Positions 18,688-26,123 of a stretch of 32,629 nt of DNA are shown here, piece by piece. This DNA comes from Akkermansiaceae bacterium (GTDB lineage Bacteria; Verrucomicrobiota; Verrucomicrobiia; Verrucomicrobiales; Akkermansiaceae): NCBI GenBank assembly GCA_011524615.1, contig WTJZ01000112.1:1-32629 (forward strand), written 5' to 3'. Numbering within the stretch: the first letter of the stretch is position 1; each line of letters starts with the position of its first letter. Both the position numbers and the translations under genes were made by a program. The notes below the pieces were generated by a model that did no database searches, was not told the origin of the DNA, and saw nothing but the letters and a program-made list of their open reading frames with translations.

Positions 18688-19371
18688 ATGTCATTTCAAA
18701 AATTTACACTCGGTTTAGTAGCAGCCTTTGGTCTCCCATGGCTTCTCCTCATCGCGGTTCCATTCGGAACGACGCGTAACATTGATGCTCCTGAGTTCGA
18801 CGAGGACAAGGATGGTAGAACAGGTCTCTACGAGACAGCGTCACGCACAGGTCGTGTTGCTAATGGTTCTGAAGTATACGGCGCGAATGGTTGCTACGTG
18901 TGTCACACCCAAGTGATCCGTCCTACGAACGCTGGTAATGACCTCTGGCGTGATGCTTGGGCTGGTCAGAAGAACGATGACACTAAGAATGGTCCTCGTG
19001 AGTCAAATGCCTTCGACTACAAGGGCGAACTCATCGCTCACATCGGTCTTACTCGTAACGGTCCAGATCTCTCGAACGTAGGTTATCGCCTCGAGCAGGC
19101 GGCGGCAGCAGCAGGAGTATCTCCTGAAGATTACGTTTACCAACGTCTTCTTACGCCACGTGCTATCCTTGATAACTACGACTCGACCTGTCCATCTCAG
19201 CCACAGCTCTTCCGCCCAGCGAATGCATTTGGTCAAACGACTGAAGCATACCTTGACGCAGAAGGTAACAAGCTTGTCCCAGGCAAGTCTGCTAAGGCTC
19301 TCGCTAACTATCTCCTTAAACTTAAGAAGGACGATTTCATCCCTGACTCAATCAACTACAGTAGAGACTAA
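18688..19371 (+). CDS. ccoO-like: CcoO/FixO-like membrane monohaem cytochrome c
   Basis: This is a 227-aa protein with an N-terminal membrane helix (residues ~7-26) and a periplasmic cytochrome domain of the CcoO/FixO type. CYVCHTQVIRP (69-79) is equivalent to the CcoO haem site, followed by NGPDLSNVGYR and LLTPRAILDNYDS. In ordinary CcoO proteins the distal ligand Met follows this segment. Here the corresponding position reads DSTCPSQPQLF, so Cys168 replaces Met, and no Met occurs after residue 1. The haem may have Cys/His, bis-His (for example via His118) or open coordination. It starts 9 bp after the ccoN-like stop, so the two surely act together. Confidence 0.88.
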   Translation: MSFQKFTLGLVAAFGLPWLLLIAVPFGTTRNIDAPEFDEDKDGRTGLYETASRTGRVANGSEVYGANGCYVCHTQVIRPTNAGNDLWRDAWAGQKNDDTKNGPRESNAFDYKGELIAHIGLTRNGPDLSNVGYRLEQAAAAAGVSPEDYVYQRLLTPRAILDNYDSTCPSQPQLFRPANAFGQTTEAYLDAEGNKLVPGKSAKALANYLLKLKKDDFIPDSINYSRD

Positions 19372-19399
19372 TCATCTCTTACTCTAACACATTCATCTC

Positions 19400-20182
19400 A
19401 TGTCAGATAACAATCAAAAACCAGATTTAAACGAGGATCTCAACGTACTAGATGCTCATGGAAATCTAGTCGAAGCGAGTGCAGCTAGCTCTCGTGAGAA
19501 TCAACTGCAGGAAAACGGCATGGAGCCGGTTTCTCTCTGGATCATCCTTGCATGCTTCGCAGGTGTTCTCGTCGCAGGTACTGTCCTCGGTAAGAGCGGA
19601 GTCCTCTCAGCTAACTCATACAATGAGTTCGTTGTCTCCGGATACACGCAAGCTGAACGCCCAGGCGGCGCAGAAGAGGTCATCGTCCCTGCGGCGATCA
19701 TCGACGTCTTCGCTAAGAAGGGTGCTAAGATCTACCAAGCAAAATGTCAGGGTTGTCACCAGCCTACAGGTCTCGGTGATGGCGCGAACTTCCCTCCTCT
19801 CGGTGGATCTGAGTGGGTACAGGGTGATACGTCAGCTCTTGCTCAGATCATCCTCAATGGTGTGATCGGACCAATCAAGGTCGCAGGCCGTACTTGGAAT
19901 GGTGCTATGCCAGGACAAGCTGCAGGTATGACAGACGAAGATCTCGCAGGTCTCATGACCTATATCCGTAATAGCTTCGGCAACGAGACAGGAGACGTGA
20001 TCTCGATCGAGATGGCATCAAATGCTCTTGCAGACTATAAGACGCGTATGGGACCAGCTCCAGTCGCTCCTCCAATTAAAGTTGCGGAGCTCGAAAGTAA
20101 GTATATGGTTAGCCTCAAGGGTGCAAAACTGGACCCAGCAACCAAAGTAAATCCAGAAACTCTTGAAGTAGTAGCAGAGTAA
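19400..20182 (+). CDS. membrane-anchored monohaem cytochrome c (CcoP-like position)
   Basis: This 260-aa protein has an acidic cytoplasmic N-terminus of ~43 residues, one membrane helix (about 44-64, VSLWIILACFAGVLVAG) and a periplasmic class I cytochrome domain. The haem motif is CQGCH (116-120) followed by QPTGLGDGANFPPL. The distal Met is probably Met170 in NGAMPG, and the domain closes with the LAGLMTYIRNSFGN helix. It occupies the place of CcoP in a cbb3 operon but has one haem, not two. A ~65-residue hydrophilic tail follows. It is a plausible donor to CuA of the aa3 oxidase encoded just downstream, whose own subunit II lacks a cytochrome domain. Confidence 0.88.
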   Translation: MSDNNQKPDLNEDLNVLDAHGNLVEASAASSRENQLQENGMEPVSLWIILACFAGVLVAGTVLGKSGVLSANSYNEFVVSGYTQAERPGGAEEVIVPAAIIDVFAKKGAKIYQAKCQGCHQPTGLGDGANFPPLGGSEWVQGDTSALAQIILNGVIGPIKVAGRTWNGAMPGQAAGMTDEDLAGLMTYIRNSFGNETGDVISIEMASNALADYKTRMGPAPVAPPIKVAELESKYMVSLKGAKLDPATKVNPETLEVVAE

Positions 20183-20213
20183 ACAACCCAGCTAAACTAA
20201 TAATCTAACAACT

Positions 20214-22070
20214 ATGAGTGCTAGCACATCACACGATCATCACGATCATCACGAACCTAACTTCCTCCAGAAGTATGTTTTCTCTACTGACCATAAGACA
20301 ATTGGTATTCAGTACGGAGTGACGGCTCTTCTCTTCATCGCGCTTGGCTTCTATCTTATGATGGTCATGCGTTGGTCAATCGCTTACCCACATGAGCCAC
20401 TCCCAGAGTGGATGTCATGGGTCTTCACTGAAGAATGGCGTGGCCGTTGGCTCCAAGACGGTAAAGTCACGGGCGAAACTTATAACATGTTCGGTGCTAT
20501 GCACGGAACTATCATGGTCTTCCTCGGCGTTGTACCTCTCGGCTTCGGTGCCTTTGGTAACTACGTTATGCCGCTTCAGATCGGTGCACCAGATATGGCG
20601 TTCCCTAAACTCAACATGATGTCATTCTGGCTCTACTTCGTAGGTGGTGCGATGATGGTTGCATCATTCTTCCTTGAGTCAGGTGCTGCTAAATCAGGTT
20701 GGACGAACTACCCACCACTTGCACAGATTGCAGACTCTCAGTTTGTGAATCAGCTCTTCACAGGGCAGACGCAGTGGCTCCTCGGTATGGTATTCCTCAT
20801 CTCCTCATCACTTCTCGGTTCTGTGAACGTGATTGTGACAATGGTGAACCTCCGTGCTCCTGGTCTTACTTGGTTCCGTATGCCGTTCTTCTGTTGGGCG
20901 ATGCTTGTAATCGCATTCCTTCTCCTCCTAGCCTTCCCTCCTCTTGAGGTTGCGGCGATCATGCAGGTGATGGACCGACTTACTGGATCTAGTTTCTTCA
21001 TGCCATCAGGCCTCTATACTGCCTCTGCAGGTGCGCTCGATGTCTCAGGTGGTGGATCTCCACTACTCTATCAGCACCTCTTCTGGTTCCTCGGACACCC
21101 TGAGGTATACGTACTCCTCCTCCCTGCGATCGCATGTGTGGCTGAGATTATCCCAACAAACACGCGTAAGCCTCTCTGGGGATACAAGTCAATGGTATGG
21201 GGTGTAATGGTTCTCGGTTTCCTCTCATTCATCGTATGGGCTCACCACATGTACCTCACTGGTATGGGACCAATGGTGTCTAGCTTCTTCCAGGTGACTA
21301 CAGTATTGATTTCCGTACCATCGGTAATCCTTCTGACCTCACTCCTTATCTCACTTTGGGGTGGATCGATCCGATTTAACCAACCAATGATGTGGGCTGT
21401 AGCCTTCATCCCGATGTTTGGTATCGGTGGTCTTACCGGTCTTCCTCTCGCATTCAACCTTGCGGATCTTCACCTTCACGACACGTACTACGTGATTGGT
21501 CACTTCCACTACGTTGTTGCTCCAGGTATTCTCTTCGGTCTCTTTGCTGGTATCTATCACTGGTACCCTAAGGCGACAGGACGTCACATGAACAACTTCC
21601 TCGGCCACCTTCACTTCTGGCCATCACTCATCTTCATTAACCTCGTCTTCTTCCCGATGCTTATTCAGGGGATGGCTGGTTTCCACCGTCGTTGGTACAA
21701 TGGTGGTGATGCATACCTCGAGAAGGCTGCTGATGGCGTGAACGTGTTCGGTCTCACCGTTCTTGAGAAGATCGACCTCAACATCCTCATGTCGACGAGC
21801 GCATGGTTCCTCGCTGCTGCTCAGATTCCATTCATCGTGAACTTCTTCACGTCATGGAAGACAGGTAAGAAGGTCGAGAATGATAACCCATATGATGCGA
21901 CGACTCTTGAGTGGGCGACTCCTACGCCTCCAGGACATGGTAACTTCGAGACTCTTCCTGAAGTATACCGTGGACCATACGAGTACAGCCGTCCAGATCA
22001 TGACGAAGATTACTACCCACAATGGCATGAGCCAGCGGTAGCTAAGAAAGAAGAAACTGCGGACCTATAA
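20214..22070 (+). CDS. ctaD: cytochrome c oxidase subunit I (A1-type aa3)
   Basis: This is the catalytic subunit of an aa3 haem-copper oxidase, 618 aa with 12 helices. All ligands are present: His97 (haem a, MFGAMHGT), the CuB His295 and cross-linked Tyr299 in GHPEVY, His344-His345 (WAHHMY), His430 (haem a3) and His432 (haem a) in IGHFHYV. Glu297 of GHPEVY is the A1-type D-channel glutamate, and the APDMAFPKLN segment supplies the D-channel Asp entrance, so it should pump protons. The cytoplasmic N-terminus is unusually His-rich (HDHHDHHE at 7-14). This is the only subunit I in the window able to reduce oxygen. It is the first gene of the ctaD-ctaE-ctaF-x-y-ctaC block. Confidence 0.97.
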   Translation: MSASTSHDHHDHHEPNFLQKYVFSTDHKTIGIQYGVTALLFIALGFYLMMVMRWSIAYPHEPLPEWMSWVFTEEWRGRWLQDGKVTGETYNMFGAMHGTIMVFLGVVPLGFGAFGNYVMPLQIGAPDMAFPKLNMMSFWLYFVGGAMMVASFFLESGAAKSGWTNYPPLAQIADSQFVNQLFTGQTQWLLGMVFLISSSLLGSVNVIVTMVNLRAPGLTWFRMPFFCWAMLVIAFLLLLAFPPLEVAAIMQVMDRLTGSSFFMPSGLYTASAGALDVSGGGSPLLYQHLFWFLGHPEVYVLLLPAIACVAEIIPTNTRKPLWGYKSMVWGVMVLGFLSFIVWAHHMYLTGMGPMVSSFFQVTTVLISVPSVILLTSLLISLWGGSIRFNQPMMWAVAFIPMFGIGGLTGLPLAFNLADLHLHDTYYVIGHFHYVVAPGILFGLFAGIYHWYPKATGRHMNNFLGHLHFWPSLIFINLVFFPMLIQGMAGFHRRWYNGGDAYLEKAADGVNVFGLTVLEKIDLNILMSTSAWFLAAAQIPFIVNFFTSWKTGKKVENDNPYDATTLEWATPTPPGHGNFETLPEVYRGPYEYSRPDHDEDYYPQWHEPAVAKKEETADL

Positions 22071-22099
22071 ACAGGAACAACGCTCAAAAATTTGATATT

Positions 22100-23806
22100 A
22101 TGAACGAAAAAATTCTGGACGAAATTCCCTACATCGTCAATCCCCGTAAGGATACAGGTCTTTTTAACTCAAAGATCGGTATCTGGCTCTTCCTCGCCTC
22201 AGAAGTGATGCTCTTTGGAGGTCTCTTCTCTGGTTACATCTTCCTCCGCGTTTACGCTGACTATCCATGGCCAGAGCGTGTTCTTCCGATCCTTCCAGGT
22301 CTCGTGAACACCTTCATCCTCATTGCTTCATCGGTAACGGTGGTATTCGCATGGGCGATGCTCAAGCTTGGTAAGTGGAACATGTTCCGCCTCTTCATGG
22401 GGATCACCATTGCTTGTGCAGCGATCTTCATGGGCTTCAAGGTGGTTGAGTATAAGGCTAAGTTTGAGCACCAAGGTGTTCGTCTTGCTGACTACACGAT
22501 CCTAGAGGGTCACTTACATGCTGCGGACGTTGATTCTCACGGCCACATTGTACATGATTCTCACGGACACGATGCTCACGGCGAAGGTCATGACGCTCAC
22601 AAAGGTCACGACGACCATGGTAATAAGGAAGCTACGACAGTTCACACATCTGTGAACAACATCATCTTTGATGCGAAGAAGCTTACCTTCGACCTTACTA
22701 AGGTTGATGAAAAGTACCTCGAGACAATCCTTGAGCAAGCGGCAACGCATGATGCAAAAGTAACGTTCTCGAAGGATGTCTTCTCTCAATCTGAGCCAGG
22801 TGTGAAGCCTGTTAAGATCATCTCAGCTGGTGATGAACTCTCATACGAGAAGCTCATCGCTGCTAAGGAAGCATTCGTAGCGGCTCGTACGCACAACGCT
22901 GCAGAGCGTACAGCTGAACTTCGCCGCCTCTGGAAAGAGTCAAAAGCGGAGAACGAAGGTGTTGCTGGTTGGAAGCAAGCACAGGATATCGCTATCGATA
23001 CAGACAAGCTTGCACTCGTTCCTGCTAAGTCATCGATCTCAGCAACAGTTGAGCCACATATCTCATTTGTTTTTGCTCCGCAAAAGGTTAAGTCTTACAA
23101 TGCATCAAGCCTGACTCGTAAGGACGGAACAATGGTTGTCGGTAGCCTCCAGAAGTCTCCAATGGAGCTCGGAATCGACGCGGTTGATTTCACCTTCCTC
23201 GTTCAGCAAGCTGAAGAGATGGGAATCGACCCTGACGATGCGGTTGAGAAGGCATGGATCCTTTCGCACAGCCCTGCAGTGAAAGCGGCATGGGAGGAGC
23301 ACAAGAAGCATGTAGCTGCTATTGACGAAGCTTACTTCCAGGAAGCTCTCAAGAAGACTGATGGTGACGAAGAGAAGGCAAGAGAGATTGCTAATCACGT
23401 ACCAGAAGTTGAGAAGTACCGCATGACTTGGAAAGACCTTGTTCGTTATGGATCACATGGAGAGATCAATCTCCAGTGGTATGACGGATTCAAGGGTGCT
23501 AACCACAAGAATGAAGAGTGGGCAGCACACTTCCCAGACATCTCTATCCCTCGTGAGCAAATCGCGTTCGAGTCTAAGTTCACACCTAGATGGAACAACT
23601 ACTACGCGATCTACTTCACGATCACAGGACTCCACGGTCTTCACATCATTGGTGGTGCGATTGTACTAGGATACTACATGTTCTGCCCGAATATGTTCCG
23701 CAAGAACCCAACATGGCTCGCAAACCGTGTCGAGGTTGCTGGTCTCTTCTGGCACTTCGTTGACCTTGTTTGGATCTTCCTCTTCCCAATCCTTTACTTA
23801 ATGTAA
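22100..23806 (+). CDS. ctaE: cytochrome c oxidase subunit III with large His-rich insert
   Basis: This is subunit III of the aa3 oxidase, in the five-helix bacterial form but 568 aa long instead of about 200. The N-terminal helices (25-50, with conserved Glu35 in ASEVMLFGG; 66-90; 95-117 ending FKVVEYK) and the C-terminal helices (500-527, containing TGLHGLHIIGG; 541-566, WHFVDLVWIFLF) match the family. About 375 residues (~120-495) are inserted between helices 3 and 4. By family topology the insert should lie on the periplasmic side. It opens with a His/Asp-rich run (12 His in residues 138-173, for example HGHDAHGEGHDAHKGH). It continues as charged, mostly helical sequence with no motif I recognise. 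The frame is continuous and codon use matches the operon. Confidence 0.92.
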   Translation: MNEKILDEIPYIVNPRKDTGLFNSKIGIWLFLASEVMLFGGLFSGYIFLRVYADYPWPERVLPILPGLVNTFILIASSVTVVFAWAMLKLGKWNMFRLFMGITIACAAIFMGFKVVEYKAKFEHQGVRLADYTILEGHLHAADVDSHGHIVHDSHGHDAHGEGHDAHKGHDDHGNKEATTVHTSVNNIIFDAKKLTFDLTKVDEKYLETILEQAATHDAKVTFSKDVFSQSEPGVKPVKIISAGDELSYEKLIAAKEAFVAARTHNAAERTAELRRLWKESKAENEGVAGWKQAQDIAIDTDKLALVPAKSSISATVEPHISFVFAPQKVKSYNASSLTRKDGTMVVGSLQKSPMELGIDAVDFTFLVQQAEEMGIDPDDAVEKAWILSHSPAVKAAWEEHKKHVAAIDEAYFQEALKKTDGDEEKAREIANHVPEVEKYRMTWKDLVRYGSHGEINLQWYDGFKGANHKNEEWAAHFPDISIPREQIAFESKFTPRWNNYYAIYFTITGLHGLHIIGGAIVLGYYMFCPNMFRKNPTWLANRVEVAGLFWHFVDLVWIFLFPILYLM

Positions 23807-23841
23807 TTAACCCTGTTCAATCCTAACCAAAATTTAAAATT

Positions 23842-24189
23842 ATGGCAGCAGACTCACCAGAAGCTCTTAAAAAGCAACTTAAGCTCTATGCGGCAATCGG
23901 CGGATGTTTATTCATCGGAACGATTCTCACTGTAGCAGTAGCGGTTGTACCAGCTCTCGACTTCGGCGATCGTGGATTCTCACAAGGCGACCTTGTGATT
24001 GGTCTCCTCATCGCGTCCGTCAAGGCATCGCTCGTGATGTACATCTTCATGCACCTTAATCACGAGAAGAAGCTCATCTACCTTATCTATGGTATGTCAG
24101 GTTTCTTCGCGATTTGTCTCTACTTCCTCACCAAGCTCTCATTCATCGATCCTATCAAGTACGTAGGGTTCTTTACAGGCGGCGAATAA
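23842..24189 (+). CDS. ctaF: cytochrome c oxidase subunit IV (prokaryotic COX4 family)
   Basis: This 115-aa small membrane subunit of the bacterial aa3/caa3 oxidase has three hydrophobic helices (about residues 16-36, 52-72 and 78-98). The signature IASVKASLVMYIFMHL followed by NHEKK is typical of the prokaryotic subunit IV family. No cofactor ligands are expected; the role is structural or in assembly. It lies directly after ctaE, as usual, and is separated from it by a 35-bp AT-rich spacer without a Shine-Dalgarno motif. Confidence 0.92.
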   Translation: MAADSPEALKKQLKLYAAIGGCLFIGTILTVAVAVVPALDFGDRGFSQGDLVIGLLIASVKASLVMYIFMHLNHEKKLIYLIYGMSGFFAICLYFLTKLSFIDPIKYVGFFTGGE

Positions 24190-24208
24190 AGCTTATATTG
24201 TTGATATT

Positions 24209-24412
24209 ATGTCACTCCGTACCTTCCACATCATTTTCGTTATCATTACGACTCTGCTCTGCATCTTCGTAGCGGTTTGGGCCTTTGTCCTTGCACCACC
24301 TACTTTAGCAGATTCAGCGAGTAAGCTAGGGATAGCAGGAATCGTGGGGGCTCTCATTATGCCGGCGTACGGGGTGTACTTTTACAATAAGATTAAGAAG
24401 ATCTCACTCTAA
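24209..24412 (+). CDS. small two-helix membrane protein of the oxidase operon, function unknown
   Basis: I do not recognise this 67-aa protein. It is two hydrophobic helices (about residues 6-28 and 40-60) joined by a short polar loop (PTLADSASKLG), ending with the basic tail NKIKKISL, which should be cytoplasmic. There are no cofactor motifs apart from one Cys inside helix 1. It is 19 bp after ctaF and 6 bp before the next small gene. The position between ctaF and ctaC suggests an accessory oxidase subunit or assembly helper. Confidence 0.75.
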   Translation: MSLRTFHIIFVIITTLLCIFVAVWAFVLAPPTLADSASKLGIAGIVGALIMPAYGVYFYNKIKKISL

Positions 24413-24418
24413 TTGACC

Positions 24419-24619
24419 ATGATGACGATACTAGGATGCCAGGCATGTATTGAGGCCTTTAAGTCTGCAGGCGGTAACGCTGCAGGATGGGCTATCTTTA
24501 CCATGTTAGTCGTAGTAGCCTTCATGATGGTCACTGTTGGAGTAACGATGGCTCGCCTAGGCAAGCGCCAAAAGGAAGCTATGCCAAGCAAGTACAAGGA
24601 TCCTCTTAACGACAAATAA
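24419..24619 (+). CDS. small single-helix membrane protein with CxxC, oxidase operon
   Basis: This is a tiny protein of about 66 aa, unrecognised. It has an N-terminal GCQACIEAF (CxxC) segment, then one membrane helix (WAIFTMLVVVAFMMVTVGV) and a basic/polar C-terminal tail (RLGKRQKEAMPSKYKDPLN). I start it at the tandem ATGs 24419/24422; a TTG at 24413 is also in frame. The CxxC would face the periplasm if the basic tail is inside, and so could handle copper or disulfides during CuA/CuB site assembly. That is speculation from position and motif only. Just 22 bp separate it from ctaC. Confidence 0.68.
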   Translation: MMTILGCQACIEAFKSAGGNAAGWAIFTMLVVVAFMMVTVGVTMARLGKRQKEAMPSKYKDPLNDK

Positions 24620-24641
24620 CTCTCTTTCTCAAACTTTTCAT

Positions 24642-25433
24642 ATGACGACTCCCACAAAACTCTTCGGAATTCCAGAAAGCTTCTCCGAGCATGGAGGTCA
24701 GGTTGACCTCATGATTGACGTAGTACACTACTTCATGTTTGCTCTCTTCATTGGTTGGACAATCTTCTTCTTCATCTGTCTCTTCAAATTCCGCAAGAGC
24801 AACAACAAGAAGGCTTCTTACCATGGTGTTACGAACCACGTATCCACGCACCTTGAGATCGGTGTTGTGATCATCGAGGCTGTACTCCTTCTCGGTCTTG
24901 CTCTTCCTCTCTGGAAGGAAAGAACGGACAAATTCGACGAAGTACAGGCTCAAGACCCAGTACGTGCTCGTGTAATCGGTTATCAGTTCGCATGGAACTA
25001 CCACTACCCAGGTGCAGATGGTAAGTTCGGTCGTATTGACCGCCGTCTCGTAGCGAACGTAGGTGATCCATGTATTGACCCTAACGACCCTAACGGATGG
25101 GATGACTACACTAGTTCAGTACTGAAGCTTCCTGTAGACCGTCCAGCGATCCTTTCGATCACATCAACAGACGTTATCCATAACTACTCCATCGTTCCTA
25201 TGCGTATACAGCAGGATGCGATGCCAGGTAAGGACATCCCAATGTGGTTCAAGCCGATCAAGAAAATGGAGACGTTCGTCGTATGTGGACAGCTCTGTGG
25301 TGAAGGTCACGCGAACATGTCAGGTGTGATGGAAGTCATCTCACAGTCGAAGTTCGACAAGTGGGCTGAAGGCCAATCCAAGGAGTCTCTAGAGAAAAGC
25401 AAAGCAGCTCAAAAGACTGTTGCGTCTCTCTAA
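24642..25433 (+). CDS. ctaC: cytochrome c oxidase subunit II (CuA)
   Basis: Subunit II of the aa3 oxidase is the electron entry point. The protein is 263 aa with two N-terminal helices (about 27-49 and 71-91) and a periplasmic cupredoxin domain. The binuclear CuA ligands are complete: His180 (STDVIHNYSIV), then Cys215, Cys219, His223 and Met226 in CGQLCGEGHANM, with the aromatic electron-entry region in GYQFAWNYHYPG (113-124). There is no fused cytochrome c domain, so it is aa3 rather than caa3 and needs a separate donor; the operon supplies three candidate cytochromes. Its position at the end of the operon, after ctaD-ctaE-ctaF, is unlike the common ctaC-ctaD-ctaE-ctaF order. A strong terminator follows. 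Confidence 0.96.
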   Translation: MTTPTKLFGIPESFSEHGGQVDLMIDVVHYFMFALFIGWTIFFFICLFKFRKSNNKKASYHGVTNHVSTHLEIGVVIIEAVLLLGLALPLWKERTDKFDEVQAQDPVRARVIGYQFAWNYHYPGADGKFGRIDRRLVANVGDPCIDPNDPNGWDDYTSSVLKLPVDRPAILSITSTDVIHNYSIVPMRIQQDAMPGKDIPMWFKPIKKMETFVVCGQLCGEGHANMSGVMEVISQSKFDKWAEGQSKESLEKSKAAQKTVASL

Positions 25434-25463
25434 GCTAACTCTCTGTCACTAAGACAACGAATT

Positions 25464-25490
25464 AAATCCCAGCTACGGCTGGGATTTTTT
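25464..25490 (+). terminator. Rho-independent terminator of the respiratory operon
   Basis: A perfect 10-bp stem (AAATCCCAGC / GCTGGGATTT) with a TACG tetraloop is followed by TTT, giving an overall run of six T. It begins 31 bp after the ctaC stop and closes the 17-kb cluster. No comparable hairpin was seen inside the cluster, supporting one transcription unit. Confidence 0.9.
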
Positions 25491-25549
25491 GTATTCAGAG
25501 GACTGCATTACATCCGCCTGCTCGTATCTAATTTTTGGCTTAAATGGTA

Positions 25550-25598
25550 TTAGCGGTCACCTGACATAACCGCTAAGGTTCCAAGGCGTTGAACGCCT
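25550..25598. repeat. two adjacent inverted repeats downstream of bcp
   Basis: TTAGCGGT (25550-25557) pairs with ACCGCTAA (25569-25576), and AGGCGT...ACGCCT (25584-25598) overlaps the bcp stop codon. Neither is followed by a T-run on the bcp strand. They could aid termination or RNA stability for bcp, but the role is not established. Confidence 0.4.
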
Positions 25599-26103
25599 AC
25601 TTCTGAATAGCCGCCATAATATCAGCAGCTTGTTGGCTCGTGGATGCCTTGAGGTCTCTCCAGGTGAGAGTCCCTGATTTAAAGAGGTAAGCCTGACGCT
25701 TGGCGAGTCCTACAACTGGGAACTGAGGAACTCCAAAGGCATGGATTACTTTGTTCTCTTCATCGGCGAGGAGAGTGAAGGGGAGCTTATACTTCTCTTG
25801 GAAGGCCTTCTGCTCCTCGACACTGTTGTGAGAGACTCCAATAACGGTTACTCCTTTGTCCGTGAGTTCGGCAAAGCTGTCACGAAGGGAGCACGCCTGT
25901 TTAGTACAGCCAGGGGTGTCAGCCTTCGGATAGAAGTAGACCAGTAACCACGGCTCATTCTGGTAATCTGCGAGTGAGATGATGGATCCTGTTTGGTCCG
26001 CTACAGATACAGATGGTAATGAGGCACCTAGGCTCAGTGGTTCTGCGATGGCTGATGCGCATAAGGAACCTGACGCTATGAGGGAGAATAACTTACAAAG
26101 CAT
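25597..26103 (-). CDS. bcp: exported peroxiredoxin Q / Bcp-type
   Basis: This is a thiol peroxidase of the AhpC/TSA superfamily, PrxQ/Bcp subgroup, which reduces hydrogen peroxide and organic peroxides using thioredoxin-like donors. The thioredoxin fold is complete. The active-site stretch is YPKADTPGCTKQACSLRD, with peroxidatic Cys in PGCT and a second Cys five residues later, the PrxQ arrangement. Unlike classic cytosolic Bcp, the N-terminus (MLCKLFSLIASGSLCASAIAEP) is a signal peptide, so it should act in the periplasm; a lipoprotein alternative (SLCAS) is less likely. The start is set at ATG 26103; a GTG at 26118 would lengthen the n-region. It is divergent from recO with almost no gap. 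Confidence 0.9.
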   Translation of the reverse strand: MLCKLFSLIASGSLCASAIAEPLSLGASLPSVSVADQTGSIISLADYQNEPWLLVYFYPKADTPGCTKQACSLRDSFAELTDKGVTVIGVSHNSVEEQKAFQEKYKLPFTLLADEENKVIHAFGVPQFPVVGLAKRQAYLFKSGTLTWRDLKASTSQQAADIMAAIQK

Positions 26104-26123
26104 AGCAAAATGTGGCACGGATC

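Noticed and set aside
17212..19371. A functional second terminal oxidase of cbb3 type
   Set aside because: The CcoN-like protein lacks CuB and haem ligands and the CcoP-like protein has one haem instead of two, so a working cbb3 oxidase is not supported.
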